From assembly GCA_045633505.1 (NCBI GenBank), contig JAZQYK010000005.1, positions 1-16,166 on the forward strand: DNA of 16,166 nucleotides. The letters are read 5' to 3'. Within the stretch, counting starts at the first letter, position 1. The number at the start of each line of letters is the position of its first letter. Source of the stretch: Fimenecus sp045633505. Lineage in GTDB: Bacteria; Bacillota; Clostridia; Oscillospirales; Acutalibacteraceae. The position numbers and the translations under genes were made by a program. The notes under the pieces are model-generated. The model saw only the letters and a list, made by a program, of their open reading frames with translations. It was not told the DNA's origin and made no database searches. Below, piece by piece: positions 5,538 to 13,735 of this stretch.

Positions 5538-6403
5538 AATTCCCACTCTTTGATTTCTTTTGCCTGATTATACAAAGCAATATAATTATTATGTCTGACT
5601 TCGCTGATTTTGCCTTCTTGGACTGCTTCACAAATTTTACAGCCTTTGTCATTGATATGAGCGCAGGAAGTAAATTTGCATAAACCTAAATATTCCCTGA
5701 ATTCTCTAAAGCAATACGGTAACTCGTCTTTTAAAATAATTTCAGTTTTATCAAATTCAAAAGCTGAAAATCCAGGAGTATCAATAACGTAACCGCCGCA
5801 CACGTTAAAAAGCTGCGCTTCACGGGTTGTGTGACGTCCTCGACCAAGTTTATTACTGATTGCACCCGTTGATAAATTTAGCGTTGGGTCAATTTTATTG
5901 AGCAAAGTCGTTTTTCCAACACCCGAATTACCTGTAAAAGCAGTAATTTTTCCTACCATTAGCTTTTTAATTTCTTCAATACCCTGTTCGTCATTATAAA
6001 GTACAGTAATACCGCTTTTAGAATAAATATTATAAATTTCATCAGATGCCAGAATATCACTTTTTGAAACAATAATAATTGGCTCAATTTCTTTATGTTC
6101 AGCAATTGCAATCAGCTTATCAATAACCATAAAGTTTGGTTTTGGTTCAACAGTTGCTACAACAATAAATAAATTATCTATATTTGCAACGGGAGGTCTG
6201 TTAAGAAAATTCTTTCGTTCACAAATTCGGTCGATAGTATTTTCGGCATTGTCGTTTACAGTAATTTCAACGGTATCACCAACCAATGGAGTGACGCGTT
6301 CTTTCCTGAACACACCTCTTGCCTTACATTCATAAGTCGCATTGGCGACTTCAACGTAATAGAAGCCGCCAATACCCTTTATAATTATCCCTTTATAACC
6401 CAT
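5534..6403 (-). CDS. rsgA: Ribosome small-subunit assembly GTPase RsgA (YloQ/CpgA)
   Basis: RsgA checks late maturation of the 30S subunit and hydrolyses GTP when bound to it. The 289-residue protein shows the family's layout: an N-terminal OB-fold, then a circularly permuted GTPase domain with G4 (SKSD, 113-116) before G1 (GNSGVGKT, 158-165) and G3 (DTPG, 208-211). A C-terminal zinc site of Cys242, Cys247, His249 and Cys255 follows, with the same spacing as the Escherichia coli protein. G4 has Ser in place of the usual Asn; B. subtilis has Thr there, so this is tolerated. The start is 2 bases after the prkC stop and lacks a strong ribosome binding site, suggesting coupled translation. In B. 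subtilis the RsgA homologue is a known PrkC substrate, so the kinase and its target are neighbours. Confidence 0.95.
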   Translation of the reverse strand: MGYKGIIIKGIGGFYYVEVANATYECKARGVFRKERVTPLVGDTVEITVNDNAENTIDRICERKNFLNRPPVANIDNLFIVVATVEPKPNFMVIDKLIAIAEHKEIEPIIIVSKSDILASDEIYNIYSKSGITVLYNDEQGIEEIKKLMVGKITAFTGNSGVGKTTLLNKIDPTLNLSTGAISNKLGRGRHTTREAQLFNVCGGYVIDTPGFSAFEFDKTEIILKDELPYCFREFREYLGLCKFTSCAHINDKGCKICEAVQEGKISEVRHNNYIALYNQAKEIKEWEL

Positions 6404-6405
6404 AT

Positions 6406-8550
6406 TTAATCTGCATTCATCTCTGTACCGAGACTCACTGTAAGAACTATTTCCTGACTGGTAGGATATTTTGTAGCGCCGTCAGCAGACGGTGTCTGTG
6501 AAATAACAGTACCGGCAGGAGTTGCATCCTCAACTTCGATAAATTTTATATTCTTAAATCCCGCAGCATTAAGTTTTGTAACCGCCTCATCTTTAGTGCA
6601 GCCAACAACGTTGGTCAATAAAACTGCGCCGTCGTTATCTTTAACCTCACTTAAAACTGCCGGTACCTTTGTAAAGTCAACCTTACCTTCCTGAATAACT
6701 AAATCGTCAATAATTACACGATATGTATTATCCGCACCAGAGCCTTTAAGCGTATAGGTTTTCTTTGCACCGTCAAGATATAATTCACTTGACGTGTAGA
6801 AAAGTTCACTATTGATATAAATTTTGAGTATTCCCGTTTTTTGAGTTGATGGCAACGTTACTGTAATATCAACCGATGACTCACTCGGGACACCGTTACT
6901 GATAGTAAAATCAATTTTTGTGCCGATTGGAACATCTGTATCTTTTGCAATACTCTGACTGACAACCGTACCCTTTTCCAATTCGCTGTCAACCTCTGTA
7001 ACTTCACCTACTTCAAGGTCAGAGGCTTTGATAAGCTGTTCAGCAACTTCACGGCTGCAACCTTCAAGCGCAGGAACTTTAACTGTTTCTTTAACGTCGG
7101 TTGCGACAAAAATTGTAACCTGTGTACCTGTTTTTACAGAGCTTCCTGCTTCAGGTGAAGTTTTTAAAACAATACCTGCCTGAACAGTTTCAGAATATTC
7201 AGGCACAACAGTAGGAAGAAGTCCGCGTGAAATGAGATAGTTTTTAGCATCTTCCTCGCTCATACCAAGAATTGATGCATCAATAACAACAGCATCCTTT
7301 TGTACAATTTTTAAAGTAACAACAGAGCCTTTCTTGATTTTTTCACTAGCTTCAGGTGTTTGTTCCACAACCGTACCGTCATCAAGAGTTGAATTTTGAA
7401 CGTATTCGATTTCAAATTCAAAATCATCATATTTAGAATTATTCTCAATGTCTGTGTAATAATTCATATTAACAAAATTCAAAACTTCAACCTTTTGATT
7501 TTTAAGAATAGCCATTATGCCTGCAATCACAACAACAAGAACAATTACGCCTGCAATTGCACCCATCATTATAGCAGTTGTTTTGTTAATAGCTTTCTTA
7601 TTTTCAGTTTCCTGAACTTCGCTTTCTTGAGCATTTATTTGATTTCTGAGCTGATTTCCGTTATTTCTCACATATTTAGTTGGCTCCTGGTCAACAAAAT
7701 ACGTATAGTTAAATTTAATTGAAGGATTTCTCTTGAATTCATTGATATCCATAAGCATTTCAGCAGAAGAACGGTATCTGTCATTAGGATTTTTCTGCAT
7801 TGCTCTTATCGTTATCTGTTCAAGACCCAACGGTAAAGTGGGTACGATTTCTCTCGGTCTTTTCGGGTCCTGCTGAAGTTGCATCAAAGCAACAGACACT
7901 GCATTGTCAGATTGGAACGGTAATGTACCCGTAAGCATTTCGTACATCACAACACCAACTGAATAAATATCAGCTTTATCGTCGGTCATTTCGCCTCTTG
8001 CTTGTTCAGGGCTGATGTAATGTACTGAACCAATAGCATTTTCGCTTGTTGTATTGTTGTCCATTCTGCTGAATCTTGCAATACCGAAATCAGTAACCTT
8101 GATTGTACCGTCCTGCAAAAGCATAATATTTTGCGGCTTAATGTCCTGATGCACAATTCCTTTATCGTGTGCATGCTGAAGTGCCGCAAGAATCTGTCCT
8201 GTAAAATGAACGGCTTCTTTCCAGTTAATAATACCCTGTTGTTCAATGTATTCTTTAAGAGTTATACCGTCAACGTATTCCATAACGATATACTGTAAAC
8301 GGTCGCCAAAGCTAACGTTGTAAACTCTCACAATATTAGGATGTGAAAGCACAGCAATTGCTTTTGATTCGTTCTTAAAACGACGTTTAAAATCCTCATT
8401 TGAAAGATATTCATCTTTAAGAATTTTAATTGCAACTATTCTATCATCAATGTTGTCGTAGGCCTTATAAACAACAGCCATTCCGCCAACGCCGATTATT
8501 TCTCTTATTTCATATCTGCCGTCAAGACGTTTTCCACAGAAATTATCCAT
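6406..8550 (-). CDS. prkC: Membrane Ser/Thr protein kinase with PASTA repeats (PrkC/StkP type)
   Basis: This 714-residue kinase senses muropeptides or lipid II through extracellular PASTA repeats and phosphorylates cytoplasmic targets in cell-wall control, dormancy exit and translation. The kinase domain (about 10-275) has the glycine loop GVGGMAVV (20-27), Lys42, Asp136 in HQDIKPQN, DFG at 154-156 and SPEQARG after the activation segment. A juxtamembrane linker is followed by one membrane helix (about 326-348). Outside lie three PASTA repeats (about 354-417, 421-485, 488-553), an extra beta-rich domain of roughly 85 residues (556-640), and a fourth PASTA repeat (642-707). Two oddities stand out: Gln135 replaces the Arg of the usual HRD motif, and the extra domain sits before the last repeat. 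The ATG at 8550 follows GAAGGGAG by 8 bases. It is 19 bases downstream of its phosphatase prpC, as in most Firmicutes. Confidence 0.96.
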   Translation of the reverse strand: MDNFCGKRLDGRYEIREIIGVGGMAVVYKAYDNIDDRIVAIKILKDEYLSNEDFKRRFKNESKAIAVLSHPNIVRVYNVSFGDRLQYIVMEYVDGITLKEYIEQQGIINWKEAVHFTGQILAALQHAHDKGIVHQDIKPQNIMLLQDGTIKVTDFGIARFSRMDNNTTSENAIGSVHYISPEQARGEMTDDKADIYSVGVVMYEMLTGTLPFQSDNAVSVALMQLQQDPKRPREIVPTLPLGLEQITIRAMQKNPNDRYRSSAEMLMDINEFKRNPSIKFNYTYFVDQEPTKYVRNNGNQLRNQINAQESEVQETENKKAINKTTAIMMGAIAGVIVLVVVIAGIMAILKNQKVEVLNFVNMNYYTDIENNSKYDDFEFEIEYVQNSTLDDGTVVEQTPEASEKIKKGSVVTLKIVQKDAVVIDASILGMSEEDAKNYLISRGLLPTVVPEYSETVQAGIVLKTSPEAGSSVKTGTQVTIFVATDVKETVKVPALEGCSREVAEQLIKASDLEVGEVTEVDSELEKGTVVSQSIAKDTDVPIGTKIDFTISNGVPSESSVDITVTLPSTQKTGILKIYINSELFYTSSELYLDGAKKTYTLKGSGADNTYRVIIDDLVIQEGKVDFTKVPAVLSEVKDNDGAVLLTNVVGCTKDEAVTKLNAAGFKNIKFIEVEDATPAGTVISQTPSADGATKYPTSQEIVLTVSLGTEMNAD

Positions 8551-8569
8551 TTTATATACTCCCTTCGAA

Positions 8570-9298
8570 TCAATAAGAAATTGTTACAACAGTAATATTA
8601 TCTCCGCCGCCGTTTTCATTGGCACGATTTACTAATCTTTCAGCAAATTCATAATATTTACCGTCACTTGTTATTTCACAGATTTCTTCAGTATTAACAT
8701 AATTTGTCAATCCGTCAGTACAAATGATAAGCACGTCCTTATCACCAATGAACTCTTCGCAGAAATCAATTCTTATTTCTTCATCAACACCTAATGCACG
8801 TGTGATAATATTTTTTCTTGGGTCTTCCAACGCTTCAGCCTCTGTAAGATTACCGCTGTCAACCATTTCTTGCACAAAAGAATGGTCTTTAGTAAGCTGT
8901 CTTAACTTATCATCAAATAAAACGTAAGCACGAGAATCCCCTGCGTGAGCAATACAAGCCTCACCATCTACCACGACAACAGCAACGACGGTTGTTCCCA
9001 TACCGCTAAGTTCAGGGTTTTGTCTGCTTAACTCATAAATACTTATGTTTGCAGCAGTAATTGCAGACACAAGCATATTTTTGATTGAATTTGCAGTCAT
9101 ACCTTTGCGGTAAGATGAAGAAATTCGTTCCGATATTAACTTAACCGCAGTCGAACTTGCCACATTACCTCCAGCTGCGCCGCCCATACCGTCACACACG
9201 ACAGCCCAAGCAACTGAACCGGGAAGCTCACCGGTAGCATAAGAATCTTCATTATTGGTTCTTTTAAGACCAATATCGGTTTTTGCAACAATTCTCAA
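8570..9298 (-). CDS. prpC: PP2C-family Ser/Thr phosphatase PrpC (Stp)
   Basis: PrpC removes the phosphates put on proteins by PrkC and on the kinase itself. All PPM/PP2C metal-binding motifs are present: NNEDSY (Asp18), VCDGMGG (Asp36), HAGDSRAY (Asp121), CTDGLTNY (Asp195) and GGDNIT (Asp233), numbered from the start chosen here. I chose the TTG at 9298, giving 242 residues and the N-terminus MRIVAKTDIG typical of the family. It sits 4-5 bases after AGGTGAG, the only good ribosome binding site nearby. An earlier TTG at 9343 would add 15 residues that overlap the end of rlmN and match nothing in the family. Cytoplasmic, no membrane segment. It lies between rlmN (8-base gap) and prkC (19-base gap). 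Confidence 0.95.
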   Translation of the reverse strand: MRIVAKTDIGLKRTNNEDSYATGELPGSVAWAVVCDGMGGAAGGNVASSTAVKLISERISSSYRKGMTANSIKNMLVSAITAANISIYELSRQNPELSGMGTTVVAVVVVDGEACIAHAGDSRAYVLFDDKLRQLTKDHSFVQEMVDSGNLTEAEALEDPRKNIITRALGVDEEIRIDFCEEFIGDKDVLIICTDGLTNYVNTEEICEITSDGKYYEFAERLVNRANENGGGDNITVVTISY

Positions 9299-9301
9299 GG
9301 A

Positions 9302-9308
9302 CTCACCT
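9302..9308 (-). promoter_or_regulatory. Ribosome binding site that fixes the TTG start of prpC
   Basis: AGGTGAG on the minus strand overlaps the TAG stop of rlmN and ends just before the TTG at 9298. No ATG or GTG is available in frame nearby, and the site plus family length support this rare start codon over the TTG at 9343. Confidence 0.65.
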
Positions 9309-10338
9309 ACTTTTTCTTTGCTGAAGCTCTCAATTGACCGCAAGAGGCATTGATATCACTTCCAAGAGTTCTTCTCACTGTGGCAGTAATACCACGTGAA
9401 GCTAAAATATCTATAAACTTTTTCTGTCTTTCAACAGAACTCTTAACATATTTTGTTTCTCGCACATTATTGACCGGAATTAAATTAACGTGACACAATA
9501 TGCCCTTTAATTTATCAGCCAACTCAATTGCGCAAGCATCACTGTCATTAACGTCTTTAATCATAGCGTATTCAAAAGAAATTCTTCTGCCCGTTGTCTC
9601 TGCATAATATCTACACGCTTTTAAAAGTTCATCAATATCATACTTTCTATTGATTGGCATTGATTGCGAACGAATACTATTATTCGGTGCGTGTAAAGAA
9701 ACAGACAAGGTAAGACCTAATTTCTTTTCTGCCAAATCGTATATTTTAGGTACAACCCCACAAGTTGATAACGATATATGGCGCATACTCATATTCTGTC
9801 CGTTTTCATCAGTGAGAATTTCGAGCATTTTTATAACGTTATCATAGTTATCAAAAGGTTCGCCCGTACCCATAAGCACAAGATGATTTATCTTAATATT
9901 CAAATCTTTTTGTGCCGAATAAATTTCTGAAAGCATTTCTCCAACTTGAAGATTTCTAACAAAACCTCCAATAGCAGATGCACAAAAAGTACAACCCATT
10001 TTGCACCCTACCTGAGTAGAAATACAAATAGAATAGCCGTATTTATATTTCATAACAACACTTTCAACGTATTCACCGTCGTAAAGTGTAAAAAGATATT
10101 TGACGGTATCATCGATTTTTGAAACTAATTTAGTATTGATTTCACAACTGAAAAAGCCATACTCTTCAGCAAGTTTTTCTCGCATATCTTTTGATAAATT
10201 TGTCATTTCATCAAAAGAAGAAACGCATTTTTCGTGAACCCATGAATACACTTGCTTCGCCCTGAATTTAGGAAAACCAAAAACTTCAAAGTCAGCAACC
10301 ATATCATCAAAACTCATAGAACGAATATTTTTTATCAT
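9307..10338 (-). CDS. rlmN: 23S rRNA (A2503-C2)/tRNA (A37-C2) methyltransferase RlmN
   Basis: RlmN is a radical-SAM enzyme that methylates C2 of A2503 in 23S rRNA and, in some bacteria, A37 of certain tRNAs. The 343-residue protein has the CxxxCxxC cluster motif (Cys112, Cys116, Cys119) in GCKMGCTFCAS, a GTGEP SAM-binding motif (157-161), and the C-terminal Cys333 (in INASCGQL) that forms the covalent RNA intermediate. Nothing suggests the resistance variant Cfr, and the context is the standard core operon. The ATG at 10338 lies 3 bases after the rsmB stop with AGGGAAT at 7 bases. The start and length match the family. Confidence 0.96.
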   Translation of the reverse strand: MIKNIRSMSFDDMVADFEVFGFPKFRAKQVYSWVHEKCVSSFDEMTNLSKDMREKLAEEYGFFSCEINTKLVSKIDDTVKYLFTLYDGEYVESVVMKYKYGYSICISTQVGCKMGCTFCASAIGGFVRNLQVGEMLSEIYSAQKDLNIKINHLVLMGTGEPFDNYDNVIKMLEILTDENGQNMSMRHISLSTCGVVPKIYDLAEKKLGLTLSVSLHAPNNSIRSQSMPINRKYDIDELLKACRYYAETTGRRISFEYAMIKDVNDSDACAIELADKLKGILCHVNLIPVNNVRETKYVKSSVERQKKFIDILASRGITATVRRTLGSDINASCGQLRASAKKK

Positions 10339-10341
10339 AAA

Positions 10342-11607
10342 TTATTCCCTAATCAATTTTGCATAGAAGAAACCGTCAGAACGATTTTCATTAGGAAAAA
10401 TCGTAACCATTCCGCCGTTTTTAAAATCTTTGTGTTCATCTAAAAATCTTCTGCAAACATCTTCGTTTTCTTTTTTACTCAAAGAACAGGTTGAATACAT
10501 CAGCACACCTTTGTCCTTTAAATATAACGACGCGTTATTTAAAATATTATATTGCAATTCACAAAGTTTGTCAATAAAGCCGAAATCCTTATATTTGATT
10601 TCAGGCTTACGTCTGATTACTCCAAGTCCTGCACAAGGAACATCACAAAGTATTTTATCAGCCTTTGGTAAATCGGGGTTAAACTCAGACGCGTCGCCGA
10701 TATGAGCATTGATAATATCAATCCCAAGCCTTTTTGCACCGTCGTTTATAAGCTTTATTTTATGGTCATAAAGGTCAAATGAATAAATCTTTCCGTTATT
10801 ATTCATCATTTCAGCCATCGTAAAGGATTTACCGCCTGGCGCGGCACACATATCAAATACAATATCGTTTTCCTCGGGGGCAAAATTCGTAATACAATCC
10901 TGAGATGCCAAATCCTGAGCGTGAAAATATCCTTTATTATAAGCATCAGTTTTAAAAACCGCACCACCATCAAGAATTTCTAACGTTGTACCGTTTCCAC
11001 AGGATTTCGCAGTTACACCTTCATCAGCTAAATATTTTATAAGTTCATTTGAGCTTGTTTTCAAAGTATTAACCCTTAAAAACAACGGCACTTCTCCTAT
11101 TGACGCCTTGAGAATTTCTTCGGCTTTTATGTAACCATAATCATTAACAAAATGATTTACAAGATTTTCGGGACAAGAATATTTGATACTTAAATCATAT
11201 ATTTTATTATCAGTTTCAGAAAAATCCAACTCCGATGAAGCGATTTTTCTCAAAACTGAATTTATAAGTCCCGATGCAAATCCGCATTTGACTTTTTTAG
11301 AAAGTTTAACACTTTCGTTTACAGCAGCAGATACTGGAATTTTATCCATAAACTTAATTTGATAAGCACCCATTCTGAGAATTGTAAGTACCTGCGGATT
11401 AAGTTTTTTAATTGGCTGAGTAAGTAATTGTGATAAGTAATAGTCAAGAGTGATTTTTCTTTCAATAACACCATATACCAATGCACAGACAAAAGGCGCA
11501 AAAGATACTTCGTTCTGACTAAGAACGGTATCAAGCGCTATATTGGAATAAGCCTTATCACGTTCAATTTTACTTAAAATCTTATAAGCTAAAAATCTGT
11601 CATCCAT
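10342..11607 (-). CDS. rsmB: 16S rRNA (C967-C5) methyltransferase RsmB
   Basis: RsmB methylates C967 of 16S rRNA with S-adenosylmethionine. The protein has an N-terminal NusB-like helical RNA-binding domain (about the first 130 residues) and a C-terminal Rossmann methyltransferase domain. Visible catalytic motifs, numbered from the ATG chosen here, are DMCAAPGGK (252-260), the Pro-Cys motif in CDVPCAGLG (Cys325) and the Thr-Cys nucleophile in YSTCSLSKKEN (Cys374). The ATG at 11607 gives 421 residues and the usual MDDRFLAYKIL-type start, 4 bases after the peptidase stop. A TTG at 11634 would overlap that gene. The ribosome binding site is weak (GAAGAAAG), consistent with coupled translation. 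Confidence 0.95.
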   Translation of the reverse strand: MDDRFLAYKILSKIERDKAYSNIALDTVLSQNEVSFAPFVCALVYGVIERKITLDYYLSQLLTQPIKKLNPQVLTILRMGAYQIKFMDKIPVSAAVNESVKLSKKVKCGFASGLINSVLRKIASSELDFSETDNKIYDLSIKYSCPENLVNHFVNDYGYIKAEEILKASIGEVPLFLRVNTLKTSSNELIKYLADEGVTAKSCGNGTTLEILDGGAVFKTDAYNKGYFHAQDLASQDCITNFAPEENDIVFDMCAAPGGKSFTMAEMMNNNGKIYSFDLYDHKIKLINDGAKRLGIDIINAHIGDASEFNPDLPKADKILCDVPCAGLGVIRRKPEIKYKDFGFIDKLCELQYNILNNASLYLKDKGVLMYSTCSLSKKENEDVCRRFLDEHKDFKNGGMVTIFPNENRSDGFFYAKLIRE

Positions 11608-11611
11608 AAAA

Positions 11612-12316
11612 TTACTTTCTTCGTCTGTTAACAATAAAAATAAATCTTAATAAGTTACCGATACTTACAGCTAACGATGCAACGTAAGTCATTGCAGCGG
11701 CAGTAAGCACCTTCTTTGCACCGTCTTTCTCATCTGTATCAAGAATATTGGTATCACCAATAACCTGCAATGCCCTCTTACTCGCATTAAATTCAACGGG
11801 CAAGGTAATAAATTGAAAAGCAACTGCAAATGCGAAAAAGATTATACCTGCTATTGCTAATGGCTCAAAATTTAGAAAAAATCCAATTATAGCAAGCGGA
11901 AATCCAAGTCGTGAACCAAACGAAGCAAGGGGAAATACAAACTGTCTCAGTTTGATTGGTAAATAATTTTCAGCATACTGTGCCGCATGACCTGCTTCGT
12001 GACAAGCAACGCCAATTGATGCAACTGACGTTGAATTATAAACCTTATCTGACAAACGAATAACATTTGCTTTCGGGTCATAGTGGTCAGTAAGATTACC
12101 TGACACACGTTCAATTTTTACATTTGTGATTCCGTAAAACCTTAAAATTTCAAAGGCAGCCTGAGCACCCGTAAGTCCTCTTTTTGAATACACAGAAGAA
12201 AACTTTTTAAAGGATGAGTTAACCTTTGCAGATGCAATCAAAGAAACGATAACGAAAGGTAATACGAAAACTAAATAACTGTAGTTAGATAAATAATAAT
12301 ATGAAAAATAATTCAT
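11612..12316 (-). CDS. Membrane zinc metallopeptidase, YugP-like (PF04298 family)
   Basis: This 234-residue membrane protein belongs to the YugP-like neutral zinc peptidases. It has an N-terminal membrane helix (about 11-29) and a cytoplasmic-facing catalytic segment with CHEAGHAAQ (His106, Glu107, His110). Two or three further helices follow, with a probable third zinc ligand Glu175 in PVEFNASKRAL between them, and a last hydrophobic stretch before the basic C-terminus. The substrate is unknown; the family resembles HtpX-type quality-control proteases in layout. The true start is the ATG at 12316, 8 bases after GGGAGG and 4 bases after the fmt stop. A longer frame back to 12478 only shadows fmt. 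Placement between fmt and rsmB differs from B. subtilis, where these genes are adjacent. Confidence 0.88.
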   Translation of the reverse strand: MNYFSYYYLSNYSYLVFVLPFVIVSLIASAKVNSSFKKFSSVYSKRGLTGAQAAFEILRFYGITNVKIERVSGNLTDHYDPKANVIRLSDKVYNSTSVASIGVACHEAGHAAQYAENYLPIKLRQFVFPLASFGSRLGFPLAIIGFFLNFEPLAIAGIIFFAFAVAFQFITLPVEFNASKRALQVIGDTNILDTDEKDGAKKVLTAAAMTYVASLAVSIGNLLRFIFIVNRRRK

Positions 12317-12320
12317 ATAA

Positions 12321-13253
12321 TCATCCTCCCAAAATGGTTCCCAACTCAATTTTATTTCCTCGAAGATAACTTGCGGCATCAGTTCTTTTTTTACCTTCAG
12401 CCTGTATTTCCAAAACTTCAATGCAAGTACCGTTTCCGCAAGCAACAACAAGTCTGTTATTATTATCAACAACTTCACCGGGATTTTTCACTGTTGAATC
12501 ATTCAAAATAATGGATTTATGAATTTTTAAAACTTTTCCGTTAACCTTTGTGACAGCAACGGGCCAAGGTGATAATCCACGGATATGATTGTGCACTTCC
12601 AGTGCAGTTTTTGAAAAATCAATGGGACACAATTCTTTTGAAAGCATTGATGCATAAGTTGCTTCTTCTTCATTTTGTTTAATCGGCTTTAACTCATCAT
12701 TTTCAACAAGTTTTACAGTATCAATTAAAACCTCTGCACCGCACAATGAAAGTTTGTCAAAAAGTTCACCTGCATTCATATCTAACGGAATATCAATTTT
12801 CTTTACCATTAAAATATCACCGGTATCAACGCCAATATCCATTTGCTGAGCCGTAACACCCGTTTCGGTATCACCGTTGATAATACTCCATTGAATAGGT
12901 GCGGCACCTCTCAGTTTTGGAAGAATTGACGCGTGAATATTGATACAACCGTATTTAACGCTGTTAAGAATATCGGCAGGTAAAATTTTACCAAAAGCAA
13001 CAACAACAATTAAATCAGCATCTAATGAGTTGATAATATTAAGTGCTTCGCCGTCTCTCATAGATTTTAGCTGAAAAACCTCGATGCCATTTTCCAAAGC
13101 GCATACTTTAACAGGTGGCGGAGCTAATTCATACCCACGGCCTTTAGGCTTATCAGGTTGTGTAAAAACGCCAACGACTTGATGTTCACTTTTAAGAAGC
13201 GCTTCCAAACAAGGTACAGCAAAATCAGGTGTACCCATAAAAATTATACGCAT
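12321..13253 (-). CDS. fmt: Methionyl-tRNA formyltransferase
   Basis: Fmt formylates the methionine on initiator tRNA using 10-formyltetrahydrofolate. The 310-residue protein has the N-terminal GTPDFAVPCLEAL segment, the catalytic Asn105-x-His107 in INIHASILPKLRGAAPIQW (104-122), and Asp143 in MDIGVDTGDIL, which correspond one position off to the E. coli Asn106, His108 and Asp144. The C-terminal OB-fold domain (from about 205) starts near the SPWPVA segment. The ATG at 13253 is 2 bases after the def stop with GAAGGA at 6 bases. Pairing with def is functionally logical, since the deformylase later removes the formyl group. Confidence 0.97.
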   Translation of the reverse strand: MRIIFMGTPDFAVPCLEALLKSEHQVVGVFTQPDKPKGRGYELAPPPVKVCALENGIEVFQLKSMRDGEALNIINSLDADLIVVVAFGKILPADILNSVKYGCINIHASILPKLRGAAPIQWSIINGDTETGVTAQQMDIGVDTGDILMVKKIDIPLDMNAGELFDKLSLCGAEVLIDTVKLVENDELKPIKQNEEEATYASMLSKELCPIDFSKTALEVHNHIRGLSPWPVAVTKVNGKVLKIHKSIILNDSTVKNPGEVVDNNNRLVVACGNGTCIEVLEIQAEGKKRTDAASYLRGNKIELGTILGG

Positions 13254-13255
13254 AA

Positions 13256-13729
13256 TTATTCCTTCTCTACATAGATATCAATTTCATCTTGAGTAGCCTT
13301 ACGGTCTGTATAAATAATTCCGTCAAGATGGTCGATTTCGTGACAAAATGCTTTTGCTTTTAAATCAACGCCTTTATACACACACCAGTTACCGTCACGA
13401 TTCTGCGCTTTTACTTTAACAGTCTTCGGACGCATTGTGTAAGCCTGTTTTCCCGGCAAGGAAAGACAGCCTTCGACATCGCATTGAATACCATCTTCAT
13501 CAATAATTTCAGGATTGATAAGTTCAAGCAAACCGTCACCAATATCAACAATAACCACTCTGCGCAAAACGCCTACCTGTACTGCCGCAAGACCAACACC
13601 GTCGGCTTCATACATTGTATCTGCCATATCGTCAAGCAATTCAAAAAGTCTTTCGTCAAACTTTTCAACAGGTCTGCTTTTCTTTCTTAATATTGCATCC
13701 TCTTCCGTTCTGATATTTCTAATAGCCAT
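13256..13729 (-). CDS. def: Peptide deformylase
   Basis: Def removes the formyl group from nascent N-terminal methionine. The 157-residue protein has the three family motifs: GVGLAAVQVG (44-53), EGCLSLPG (86-93) with the metal ligand Cys88, and HEIDH (130-134) with both His ligands and the catalytic Glu131. Two positions differ from the textbook motifs: Val50 in place of Pro in the first, and Cys129 in place of Gln just before HEIDH; the catalytic residues are intact. The start is 6 bases after the priA stop. The ribosome binding site is weak (GATGTGA), so translation probably depends on priA. Confidence 0.95.
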   Translation of the reverse strand: MAIRNIRTEEDAILRKKSRPVEKFDERLFELLDDMADTMYEADGVGLAAVQVGVLRRVVIVDIGDGLLELINPEIIDEDGIQCDVEGCLSLPGKQAYTMRPKTVKVKAQNRDGNWCVYKGVDLKAKAFCHEIDHLDGIIYTDRKATQDEIDIYVEKE

Positions 13730-13735
13730 TTTTTA

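Noticed and set aside
9307..10338. The antibiotic-resistance methyltransferase Cfr in place of RlmN.
   Set aside because: The gene sits in the ordinary core operon with rsmB and prpC, and sequence features and length fit RlmN. Nothing suggests transfer.
12317..12478. N-terminal extension of the zinc peptidase into fmt.
   Set aside because: These 54 residues are the shadow of fmt codons. GGGAGG 8 bases before the ATG at 12316 and the family length fix the start there.
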